Below are positions 8,550 to 15,655 of a stretch of DNA of 35,165 nt, in pieces. Both the position numbers and the translations under genes were made by a program. The notes beneath the pieces were generated by a model, which was not told the origin of the DNA, ran no database searches, and saw only the letters and a program-made list of their open reading frames with translations. This DNA is from Fibrobacterota bacterium. GTDB taxonomy: Bacteria; Fibrobacterota; Fibrobacteria; UBA11236. The stretch is from the NCBI GenBank assembly GCA_028287505.1, contig JAQBPN010000105.1, positions 1 to 35,165 of the forward strand, in the 5' to 3' direction. Positions within the stretch are counted from its first letter, which is position 1. Each line of letters starts with the position of its first letter.

Positions 8550-10328
8550 TTAATTCGTCTGAAAAGAAAGTTGTGTCAGACCTTGAATCCCCAGCATCCC
8601 CATTAAAGGATTCCCCGCCAAGTCCTGTATCCCATTCAAGTCGAGGGTTATGGTATCCCCTCTTCCGTCCTTGCCCGGGTCTATCGTTACCTCGATCAAA
8701 GCGGTATTGCCCGCAGTCCAGGTGAACTTGGCGATGCCCGGTTTATAATTGTAATTGCCATAATAATAGCCGCCGATGTAGCCGCCCTCTACCACTTTGA
8801 AAGCCGGCCCTCTGCTGACATCCAACGGTTCCAATGCATTCCCCGCTTGGTTGCGCAAAGTCATTTTCAAAAGAACGGTTTTGGGTTCCGTTCCCGATGT
8901 GTTGTCGAAGCTCTCGTTCTGGTTAACCTTTGCCAAGGTACTGCCGTAGCCCACAGTGGGGCCCAAGCCGTCCTTCAGCGAGAGGACGGGCGCTTTCGAG
9001 ATGTCCCCGCGGCCGCCCTGCGTCATCGCCACGACCATATGCTGCCGGGTCATGGGCTTGTACACCCTGCCGTCGTCCGGAGAAGAATATTCAAAAGTGG
9101 TGTCCCTGAACGCGGTTCCGCTTAGGAGCCAAAGGGCATCGGGGGTTTCGCGCGTATATACCTCGTACTCACCGGCACCCTCGACTTTGTTCCATGTCAA
9201 GGTGTAATGCGGAGTCGAATAATCGACAACATCCGTATCGACTGCAAAGAACGGGTCGGAGAAATAGACGGATTTCACCCAGATGGAATCCACTGGACGC
9301 AAGCCACCCGCCGGCGCTTCGGTAGTGAGATCGATTGCGACCTTCCCGTTCACTGGGCCTTGGAGGAGATTACCGTCCGTATCCTTGAGGCCGCTCAGAT
9401 AGATGGAGAGCGCGCCCAAGGAAGGCCAATCCCCCTGGAAAGGCATAAGGGATAGAATTGTGTTGCCGTCCTTCCAGGAATACCGGATGGCGACGGAGAC
9501 ATTATTGGAAAGCAAGGTTACTGCATCCGTAGGCAGGTCGGCTGTATCGATCGAGTTGGAAAAAAGGATCTCCAATGGCTTTCCAAGCTGCAGCTTTATC
9601 TCCGAGGGAGAGAGCACCAGAAGGCCTCCCTTCGGAAAGAACCTGAGAATGCTGGTCGGGAGCCGATAGTCAACGCCTACCGCCAAGTCTGCAGGCGTGC
9701 GCGGCTGATCGGAAACTCCATAGGTGTCTCCATCCTTCACCAGCGATTGCACGGAAAGCGAACACTCCACGTTTTCAGGAAGGCCCGTGAAGCGGAACTC
9801 GCCCGATTCCGAAGATTGGGCGGTCCGGAAGGCGTCCACGAAATTGCCGTTCAAGCGGAGCTCAACGGTCACCCCATTCCCGACCTGCAAAGCGCCTTTA
9901 CCGCTCTTCGGTCCTATGAGTATTTTGCCCGAAACGGACACGCCCTGTTTATGGAGTAGGATGGTTTTCAAGGTGGCCTGCGGCTTCACGGTCTCGACCC
10001 CATATACGGATAGCTGGACTTCATCTTCCGCGGTCTCGTATCCCTGGAGGCCGGTCCTCACAAGGTGGCTTCCAATCCCGATCGAGTCTACGCTGATAGT
10101 GCCATCTTCCCTGGAAATGACTGTAGGCCCACCGATAAATACGATTTCCGCGCCCTTAAGCGGTTGACGGGTGCTGGCGTCCAAAACGCTGAAGGTGATA
10201 CTGGCCTTGGCCGAAGGATCCACAACCTGGGTTATCGTAGTGCCGCCGTCTTCCTGGCTGCAGCTTGAGAGAACCAGGCACAGGCAGGCAAATAAATAAA
10301 ACCACGGCCTAAAATTTCGTGTGTTCAT
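8550..10328 (-). CDS. Large lipoprotein with carboxypeptidase-regulatory-like and Ig-like domains
   Basis: A 592-residue probable lipoprotein: the lipobox LVLSSC places the lipidated cysteine at 23. Residues 45-130 look like a carboxypeptidase-regulatory-like (transthyretin-type) domain (ITFSVLDASTRQPLKGAEIV), followed by a second similar beta domain. A Big_5/SbsA-like Ig module starts near LLVLSPSEIKLQLGKPLEIL. A C-terminal module of the same type ends with DLNGIQDLAGNPL. Such proteins usually sit on the cell surface; no catalytic motif is seen. The frame is open further upstream, but ATG at 10328 follows TTGGAG and begins the signal peptide. The gene stands alone between a tRNA and a tRNA fragment. 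Confidence 0.85.
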   Translation of the reverse strand: MNTRNFRPWFYLFACLCLVLSSCSQEDGGTTITQVVDPSAKASITFSVLDASTRQPLKGAEIVFIGGPTVISREDGTISVDSIGIGSHLVRTGLQGYETAEDEVQLSVYGVETVKPQATLKTILLHKQGVSVSGKILIGPKSGKGALQVGNGVTVELRLNGNFVDAFRTAQSSESGEFRFTGLPENVECSLSVQSLVKDGDTYGVSDQPRTPADLAVGVDYRLPTSILRFFPKGGLLVLSPSEIKLQLGKPLEILFSNSIDTADLPTDAVTLLSNNVSVAIRYSWKDGNTILSLMPFQGDWPSLGALSIYLSGLKDTDGNLLQGPVNGKVAIDLTTEAPAGGLRPVDSIWVKSVYFSDPFFAVDTDVVDYSTPHYTLTWNKVEGAGEYEVYTRETPDALWLLSGTAFRDTTFEYSSPDDGRVYKPMTRQHMVVAMTQGGRGDISKAPVLSLKDGLGPTVGYGSTLAKVNQNESFDNTSGTEPKTVLLKMTLRNQAGNALEPLDVSRGPAFKVVEGGYIGGYYYGNYNYKPGIAKFTWTAGNTALIEVTIDPGKDGRGDTITLDLNGIQDLAGNPLMGMLGIQGLTQLSFQTN

Positions 10329-10462
10329 TGACGGACTCCAAGGACAGGTGAAAAACGGTTCGGGCAGGAAAAAAAATAAGTACAAAAAGGTGTGACGCCA
10401 TTCAATCGCAATGCGTGTTCCACCCTGCTTTTGGAAAAAAGCCTTTCCAAGCCGGATAAATC

Positions 10463-10477
10463 ACCATTTTAAATGGT
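10463..10477. promoter_or_regulatory. Perfect 15-bp palindrome ACCATTTTAAATGGT
   Basis: It has seven-base arms around one central base, about 135 bp upstream of the lipoprotein start (minus strand). It shares the ACCA-N7-TGGT-N-CTTGA-TCCG pattern with 6558. Function unknown. Confidence 0.4.
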
Positions 10478-10572
10478 ACTTGAATCCGGGACGGGCATAA
10501 GGGATTGGAGGTTTTTGAAGCAGCCCGGTCGAGTCAAACGGTAGGCAGGCTTCCCCGGCAAAACGGCGACGG

Positions 10573-10608
10573 AAAACAAAAAGCCCCGGCCTCATTGGAG
10601 ACCGGGGC
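10573..10608 (-). terminator. Rho-independent terminator of the tRNA-Ala gene
   Basis: On the minus strand the stem GCCCCGG / CCGGGGC is followed by TTTTTGTTTT, beginning about 14 bases after the tRNA CCA end. Confidence 0.85.
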
Positions 10609-10614
10609 GAACCC

Positions 10615-10664
10615 GGAAAAGTGGTGGAGTCTGGGAGAGTCGAACTCCCGACATCCTGCTTGCA
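10615..10664. repeat. 50-bp direct repeat, right copy (inside tRNA-Ala and its flank)
   Basis: It is the partner of 8468-8517. It covers the tRNA from the anticodon to CCA plus seven flanking bases. Confidence 0.75.
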
Positions 10665-10697
10665 AAGCAGGCGCTCTACCAACTGAGCTAAGACCCC
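10622..10697 (-). tRNA. tRNA-Ala (anticodon TGC)
   Basis: A 76-base tRNA read on the minus strand with CCA encoded. The 5' end is GGGGTCTTAGCTCAG and the anticodon loop is CTTTGCAAG (TGC). The T-arm is GGGAGTTCGACTCTCCC. The acceptor stem contains the G3-U70 wobble pair, the classic alanine identity element. A terminator follows directly. Confidence 0.97.
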
Positions 10698-10827
10698 GGA
10701 AAGCCTAAAATGCCTTTTCCCAGGCCATTCTGCAACTCCCGGAGCCCATTTTCCGGTAAAATCCTGCGGAAGACCGGGTCCCGCGGCCATCTGCGTCCTC
10801 GACGGCGCATAATCAGGCCCGGGAAGG

Positions 10828-11325
10828 CTAGCCTCCCAGAGGCAAGCGCACCCCGGCGCCCATGCGCACCCAGATTTCACCCGGACCCTCCCCCAGCAAT
10901 ACGCTCGGCGTAAGGGTCCCGTACAATTGGAACCTGTCCCGGAAATCATACAGGGCCGTGGCATCCATCCCAAGGTTCCACCGCAGCGCCTCGTCACGGA
11001 CGCGGACCATGCCCAGATGCATGCCTATCATGGGCCGGAAGTCGCCGCGGTATGGGGCGAAATAGGAAACCAGCTCGCCGTCGGTGATTTCCATCGCCGC
11101 CTGCGCTCCCGTTCCGGAGCGGGAGGGAAGGAAGTTGTAGTCGAGGCGCAACTCAAGCTCGGTGGATTCATTGGCGCCGTAGGCCAGGCCCATCCCGCCG
11201 CCCATGCCGAATTGGTGGCTGCGATCCCAAAAGGCCGTGCGGGCGCCCGCGTCCAGAAACAAGGAACCGGATTCCGCGCCCCGGGCGGGGACGAAGGCCA
11301 GGCATGACGCCGCGAAAGCTACCAG
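10828..11325 (-). CDS. Small outer-membrane beta-barrel protein, last gene of the caspase operon
   Basis: About 165 residues: a signal peptide (LLSLVAFAASCLAFVPARGA) and alternating-residue beta strands typical of a small barrel (FGMGGGMGLAYG; TELELRLDYNFLPS; FRPMIGMHLGMVRV; IWVRMGAGVRLPL). The start is not resolved: the frame extends far upstream but contains no ATG, GTG or TTG near the signal peptide. The best candidate is CTG at 11325-11323, overlapping the last codons and TAG of the preceding gene, which would suit translational coupling. Otherwise a small indel may have removed an ATG. Its ligand or partner is unknown; position suggests it belongs with the caspase-barrel protein. Confidence 0.7.
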   Translation of the reverse strand: MVAFAASCLAFVPARGAESGSLFLDAGARTAFWDRSHQFGMGGGMGLAYGANESTELELRLDYNFLPSRSGTGAQAAMEITDGELVSYFAPYRGDFRPMIGMHLGMVRVRDEALRWNLGMDATALYDFRDRFQLYGTLTPSVLLGEGPGEIWVRMGAGVRLPLGG

Positions 11326-11918
11326 AGATAATAGCCGACGGAAAGTCCCGCGGTAGGGCCCGATTCGGCGCTGGTGGCGCTGACTCCCTGGCTCGCATCG
11401 ATCCTGGGGCTCACCACCGCTCCGCCGCCGCCGATGACGTAGAAGTATCCGACCGAGGTGGCGAAATAGAAACCCCGTCGATGCCCGAACTCGTAGCCGA
11501 TATGCATCGGGATCGCCTGCTCCGTCCTGGAAACCAGCCGCGACTTTTCCATCACCACGTTTTCCGCCTTGGTCGTTTTCAAGGCGTAGCCGGTCTCGAA
11601 AAAAAGATGCTGCAGGTAATACTTCCCCATCAGGAAATAACTGTCCGTCCGGCTGCGATCGAGCACGGCCAGCAAGTCGCTGGTTCCGCCGCCGCCGGCG
11701 CAGATCTGGATATGCGGGGAAAAATTCCACGCCAGCTGGATGCCCATGGGTCCCGCCGCCGCGCCGGACTTGAGCGCCAAGCCCATGCGGCCATACTCTT
11801 GCGCCCCCGAAGGCGCCGCGGCGAGCAGCAGCAGGGCCGGCAGCAGCGCCCGGCATCGGCTCAGCATGGCTTTTCGCGCCCGCTGCGTTTCCTTTTTTAT
11901 CGTTCCTGCCGTCCACAT
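11319..11918 (-). CDS. Outer-membrane barrel protein, paralogue of the caspase barrel domain
   Basis: A protein of 199 residues with a signal peptide (CRALLPALLLLAAAPSGAQ, cut near 40) and a beta-barrel-like mature part ending in the aromatic VGYYLW, as OMPs usually do. It lines up with the C-terminal part of the upstream caspase: YFLMGKYY-LFFETGYALK with FALMRKYE-YFFDTGLNLK, and IPMHIGYEFGHRRGFYFATS with VPVHFGMEIGPRRSVFGTIS, plus the final SAESGPTAGLSVGYYLW with TAESGLSFGLALGMYLF. ATG at 11918 has GAGGG about ten bases upstream; ATG at 11867 is an alternative. It is 41 bp from the caspase gene. Confidence 0.82.
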   Translation of the reverse strand: MWTAGTIKKETQRARKAMLSRCRALLPALLLLAAAPSGAQEYGRMGLALKSGAAAGPMGIQLAWNFSPHIQICAGGGGTSDLLAVLDRSRTDSYFLMGKYYLQHLFFETGYALKTTKAENVVMEKSRLVSRTEQAIPMHIGYEFGHRRGFYFATSVGYFYVIGGGGAVVSPRIDASQGVSATSAESGPTAGLSVGYYLW

Positions 11919-11959
11919 GATACTGACGCCCTCGATTGCGCGATCCGCTATGCCGTGAT

Positions 11960-13561
11960 TCAGAAGAGGTACATGCCCAAGGCCAGCCCGAAGCTCAAGC
12001 CCGATTCCGCCGTATGGCCGTGGGCGAACGAGCCCGCGGGAGTGCGCGCGGTGACGAAATCGCCGCCGCCGGTCAGCATCATCAGGTAGCCCACGGAAAT
12101 GGTTCCGAACACGGAGCGGCGCGGCCCGATTTCCATTCCGAAGTGCACGGGAACCCCCACTTCCCACCCGGAGTTGGAAACGGTCGCGGAGGAGTCGGTC
12201 ACTTTCACCGTGGATACTTTCAGGTTCAGTCCGGTATCGAAAAAATAGGCGCCTTCGTACTTCCGCATCAGGGCGAAGACGCTGTTCTCGGTGACGGTCT
12301 TGTCCAACAGGGATGCATACTGGATGCCGGGCGGAGGCCCGGGTACGCCGAAACCGGCTTGCAATTGCAGTTCCGGATCCAGGTTGTACAACAGGGAAAG
12401 CCCCAGGATGCCGGTGCCTTCCCCCGCCTTGACGCTGAGGCCCCACCTGCGGTCGGGTCCCATGGGATACATCACGGTGGGCGGTCCCGGTATCACCTGG
12501 TAGTTGTCGGCCAGGCTGCCCTTGATCTGGTTCACCACTTGCGTCTGCTTCCTGAGGGATGCGGTGTTGAAATCGGAGACCTTGCCGCCGGCGACGCTCA
12601 CCTCCGCCACGCGCCATTGATCCTTTTCCACCTTGAGAACGTTGTAGTTCCCTTCCGGCAGGGAGATGAGCAGCTCGCGTTCCGGCCCTTTATAGAAATC
12701 CGCCAGGATGCTGCCGCGATCCTTGTCCACCACCAGGTATTTGCCGTCCTGCCGGAAACCGAAGACCAGACCGGACCGGCCCTGGGTCAGATCGGCCAGC
12801 ACGATATCCCCTTCGCCGTAGATGCGGAACTGGTAGGCGGGATGCTGGATGCCCGCGCGCGTATGCGAGGTGGTCTCGATGGTCATCTGGTACGCGTATT
12901 GGTAGGCCTCGTTGAGGGTAACCTTGCGGTCACCGGAGAGATCCGCGCTGCCGCGCAGGCCGTTGAGCCAATGGTGGGTGAAGACCGAACCCTCCAACTG
13001 GTCCGATTCCTGGGATCGCTCGTCCATGGCGCTGGAAGCGATGATGACCTGGCCGTAAACGTTCTTGAGGCTTTCCAGGGAAATGGGACGCGTGGCGGAA
13101 CCGCCCTTGAAGCGGGTCAGCATGCCGCTCTGGCAGGCGTCGAAAATGCCGATCTTGACCTGGCTGGGAACCGCCTGGAAGGCGTCGCGCAGCCGGTCCA
13201 ACGGGAAGCGGGAGTTCCCCAGCCGCAAGGCGTCCCGATCGGAGTGGCCGGAATAGTAGAAGAGGAAAAGATCCTCCGAGCCCGGAGCGGAGGTTGCCGT
13301 CGTGAGTTTTTTCCGCATGGCCTGCAGGGCCCGGTCCAACCCGGCGCTGTCGCAATCCATCAACACTTGCACGTCGGCTTCTTCGAAACCGGCCAAGCGG
13401 GTCAGCACGTCATGGAAACGCCGGGCATCGCTTTGGGCGAAGCGCAGGGAATCCACTCCCTCGCCGCCGAAATTGTTCCCCACCAACAGGGCGTGGCGGC
13501 GCGCGGAGGCGTCCCCGGCGAGAACCGCCAAGGCCAGCGCCCATGCGGCCGCCTTGTTCAT
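11960..13561 (-). CDS. Secreted caspase-like (C14) protease fused to an outer-membrane barrel
   Basis: A protein of 533 residues: a signal peptide (1-20), then a caspase/metacaspase-like domain (22-255) with the catalytic His106 in FYYSGHSD and Cys143 in GIFDACQSG; ASSAMDERSQES follows as the usual substrate-pocket segment. Residues 207-218 (DLSGDRKVTLNE) fit an EF-hand-like calcium loop, as seen in other bacterial caspases. A PEGA-like beta segment (ELLISLPEGNYNVLKVE) and a C-terminal barrel-like region (about 365-533) follow, ending in GLALGMYLF. A C14 protease attached to a barrel would be cell-envelope located; substrate unknown. It overlaps the anti-sigma gene by ATGA. The fusion is an observation; the location is inference. 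Confidence 0.88.
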   Translation of the reverse strand: MNKAAAWALALAVLAGDASARRHALLVGNNFGGEGVDSLRFAQSDARRFHDVLTRLAGFEEADVQVLMDCDSAGLDRALQAMRKKLTTATSAPGSEDLFLFYYSGHSDRDALRLGNSRFPLDRLRDAFQAVPSQVKIGIFDACQSGMLTRFKGGSATRPISLESLKNVYGQVIIASSAMDERSQESDQLEGSVFTHHWLNGLRGSADLSGDRKVTLNEAYQYAYQMTIETTSHTRAGIQHPAYQFRIYGEGDIVLADLTQGRSGLVFGFRQDGKYLVVDKDRGSILADFYKGPERELLISLPEGNYNVLKVEKDQWRVAEVSVAGGKVSDFNTASLRKQTQVVNQIKGSLADNYQVIPGPPTVMYPMGPDRRWGLSVKAGEGTGILGLSLLYNLDPELQLQAGFGVPGPPPGIQYASLLDKTVTENSVFALMRKYEGAYFFDTGLNLKVSTVKVTDSSATVSNSGWEVGVPVHFGMEIGPRRSVFGTISVGYLMMLTGGGDFVTARTPAGSFAHGHTAESGLSFGLALGMYLF

Positions 13562-14478
13562 GCCTGGGTTTTGCGGAGCAGCAGGGTCTTGACCTCGGCC
13601 CCGCCCTTTCCCGCCGGCTTGCCTTCTCCGCCGGCTCCGGTTTTGCCGGCGCCTTCGGCGCCGCCCGATGAACCGGGGGGAGGCGAAAGCCGGGATACCA
13701 ATCCCTCCAGGTTTCCGGAAGCTCGGGTATAAGCCTCCGTCAACCAGCCTTCCACCCCGCCCCCGGTCAAGGGCAGGGAACCGAAGATCATGACGAAAAG
13801 TTCGGAACCGGGCGAATCGTCCAGGGTCACCGCGAAGGGCAGTGTCTGCTTCTCGCCCGCTTTGGCCGCCAGGCTTACGGGAAGGGTATCGGAGCCCCCG
13901 GTCCGGGCGATTCCGCTATCCGCCGGCGGGTTTTCCCGGGCCGGACGGACGGCTTGCGGCGACCCGTACAGGCTCACGTGGCCGCGCGAGTCGATGCTCG
14001 CCAGGGTAACATAGGCGTGACTGCCGGCCGCGTAGACGAACTGCAGCTCATCCCCGGCCCGATGGAGCTCGGAAGTCTGGCCCGGAGTGACGGCCCCGCC
14101 GCGTTTGAGATAATATTCCAGGACCGGTCCGCCCTTGGTCCGCACGCCCGTTTCCGTGACCACGTTGCCGCGCATGCCGTACCGCAACACCACGGGCACC
14201 AGGACCAGGCACGCGACCAATCCCGCCAAAGCGGGCAGCCAACGGGGAGCCGTGGACTGCTTGCGTCCCGTCTTTTCCTCCGGAAGATGTTTGGCGGCGA
14301 ACTCCCGGAACGGATGGGCCATCAGGTAATCCCGGCGTTCATTCTCCAAAGTGGACAGATGGCCCCGGCATTGGGCGCAATCATCTAGGTGGGCGCGGAC
14401 CGCGCGTTTTTCCTCGGCCCCGCTTTCTCCCAGGAAATAGCGCTCCACCAGGACGCGGTTGCATCGTTCAGTAGGCAT
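13558..14478 (-). CDS. Zinc-finger anti-sigma factor with DUF4384-like periplasmic domain
   Basis: A single-pass membrane protein of 306 residues. The N-terminus has the anti-sigma zinc-finger pattern (RAHLDDCAQCRGHL: His30, Cys34, Cys37), which usually holds the ECF sigma factor inactive. One membrane helix is at about 81-99. The outer domain (about 135-245) resembles DUF4384 (GDELQFVYAAGSHAYVTLAS), a domain often found with bacterial caspases. The C-terminal tail is Gly/Pro-rich. It overlaps the sigma gene by 11 bp and the caspase gene by 4 bp, so the three are translationally coupled. The outer domain may sense the envelope signal; that is inference. Confidence 0.87.
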   Translation of the reverse strand: MPTERCNRVLVERYFLGESGAEEKRAVRAHLDDCAQCRGHLSTLENERRDYLMAHPFREFAAKHLPEEKTGRKQSTAPRWLPALAGLVACLVLVPVVLRYGMRGNVVTETGVRTKGGPVLEYYLKRGGAVTPGQTSELHRAGDELQFVYAAGSHAYVTLASIDSRGHVSLYGSPQAVRPARENPPADSGIARTGGSDTLPVSLAAKAGEKQTLPFAVTLDDSPGSELFVMIFGSLPLTGGGVEGWLTEAYTRASGNLEGLVSRLSPPPGSSGGAEGAGKTGAGGEGKPAGKGGAEVKTLLLRKTQA

Positions 14479-14998
14479 GCTGGCCCTCCAGTTTCTCGAG
14501 CTTCCATTGTTGCGTCGAACGCCGGAAGCGCGTGAGGTGTTTACGGATGGTGGAAGGCGCCAGACCGGTCATGGTCGAGATTTCGTCCTGGGTGTAACCG
14601 TCCCAGTACGTGTACATCACGATGTCCCGGACCATCTTGCTCCAGGGAAACATCAGTTTGCGCAGGATATCGCGGAGGATGATCCGCTTCTCCTCCGAAT
14701 TGTCCGCGTGCAGAGGACTATCCTCCCAGCCGTCCTCGTTGTCCGGACCCTGGAATTTTTTCCGCCGCCAGAGCGATATGCAATGGTTGGTGGTGGTTCT
14801 GTGGATCCAAAACAAGGCGGACTCCCGGTTCTGCACCGATTCCCAGTGTTCCAGCAACTTCAGGAAAACGTCGCTGGTGGCGTCTTGGGCTTCTTCTTTG
14901 GATCGGAGGAAACGCAGGCAGCGACGATAGATCATGGGAGCGTACTTCTCGTACAACTCACGTTGCGTGTCCCTATCGCTCTCTGCCATGTTTTCCAT
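14468..14998 (-). CDS. ECF-type RNA polymerase sigma factor
   Basis: About 176 residues with the two ECF domains: region 2 (RELYEKYAPMIYRRCLRFLR and EEAQDATSDVFLKLLEHWES) and region 4 (VRDIVMYTYWDGYTQDEIST followed by TGLAPSTIRKHLTRFRR as the helix-turn-helix). ATG at 14998 is chosen because GGAG lies just upstream; ATG at 15016 is also open and adds six residues. It is the first gene of the caspase operon and overlaps its anti-sigma gene by 11 bp, the usual arrangement. Such factors commonly activate their own promoter, which should lie in 15000-15250, but no convincing ECF promoter could be picked by eye. Confidence 0.92.
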   Translation of the reverse strand: MENMAESDRDTQRELYEKYAPMIYRRCLRFLRSKEEAQDATSDVFLKLLEHWESVQNRESALFWIHRTTTNHCISLWRRKKFQGPDNEDGWEDSPLHADNSEEKRIILRDILRKLMFPWSKMVRDIVMYTYWDGYTQDEISTMTGLAPSTIRKHLTRFRRSTQQWKLEKLEGQHAY

Positions 14999-15016
14999 TC
15001 CGCTCCGGAACCCCAT

Positions 15017-15655
15017 TCGGCATCCGGGACGTCGATCGCATCCGGAAGATGCGCGTCCCTGCGGGGAAGATGCTGGATTCTTTCGCTTCCAATCGTTTTA
15101 CGCTTCGGACCGTAGGATCCGCTACCCCCCGGCCCGGTCTGATTTGGAGGCCTTGGGCGCCCTCTGACCGGACCCGGTCGCGGAAAGTTAGCTAACGCCC
15201 GGATTCGGCGCAAAAAACCAAAAATTTGACCGGTTTGAATCGCCGTTCGGCCTATTTTCAGAACAGGGGGTTCAGGGATTCAGGATTTGGCCCATAATAA
15301 TGGTCAAAGACATCCAATTAATGCGATTTTCATCACTTTCAGAATCAAGTATCGCTTTTGGGCGTCTTTTAGGGCAAGCTGCGCCGTTCGTTGTACAAAA
15401 AACCATAGCGGATACGGATTTTGTACAAATATTCGCCGCAAGCGTACTCGATTCATTTTCCTTCCCGCCATAGCTTAGAATATCGACTGGGCCGACTCAA
15501 AGGCTGCAGTAGGAGCTGGTGGGGGGTTGATCATTCCATCGCAGGGTTGCGTCCGATTTTTCAATCGGATGTCGCGGTGGTCTTTTGCTTGCGCTCCATG
15601 GGAATCCTGCTGCGGTTGTAGCGGAAAACAATAGGTCGGAGAAGAGGGTATTCCA
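15017..15655. other. 639-bp intergenic region with AT-rich core
   Basis: The region separates the divergent sigma-factor operon and the ThuA-like gene, so it should hold both promoters. The part 15200-15480 is clearly more A+T-rich than its surroundings. It contains a 10-bp palindrome GTTAGCTAAC (15187-15196) and two TTGTACAA palindromes 30 bp apart. The short open frames in it show no signal peptide, ribosome site or recognisable motif. Confidence 0.5.
15391..15428. promoter_or_regulatory. Pair of TTGTACAA palindromes 30 bp apart
   Basis: Identical self-complementary octamers lie at 15391-15398 and 15421-15428, both followed by AA. The 30-bp spacing puts them on the same face of the helix, as for paired operators. 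The nearest downstream gene is the ThuA-like gene (15656). Confidence 0.4.

Noticed and set aside
8358-8725. Plus-strand frames over 8358-8725 with SNSPHPACRR-type sequence
   Set aside because: They are antisense translations of the tRNA fragment and the end of the lipoprotein gene; no ribosome site or family motif.
10461-10997. Open frame on the minus strand containing VLAQLVERLLCKQDVGSSTL
   Set aside because: This is the well-known false peptide made by translating a tRNA gene; it coincides with tRNA-Ala.
11936-13732. 598-codon plus-strand frame
   Set aside because: Antisense to the caspase-like gene, whose catalytic His/Cys motifs are clear.
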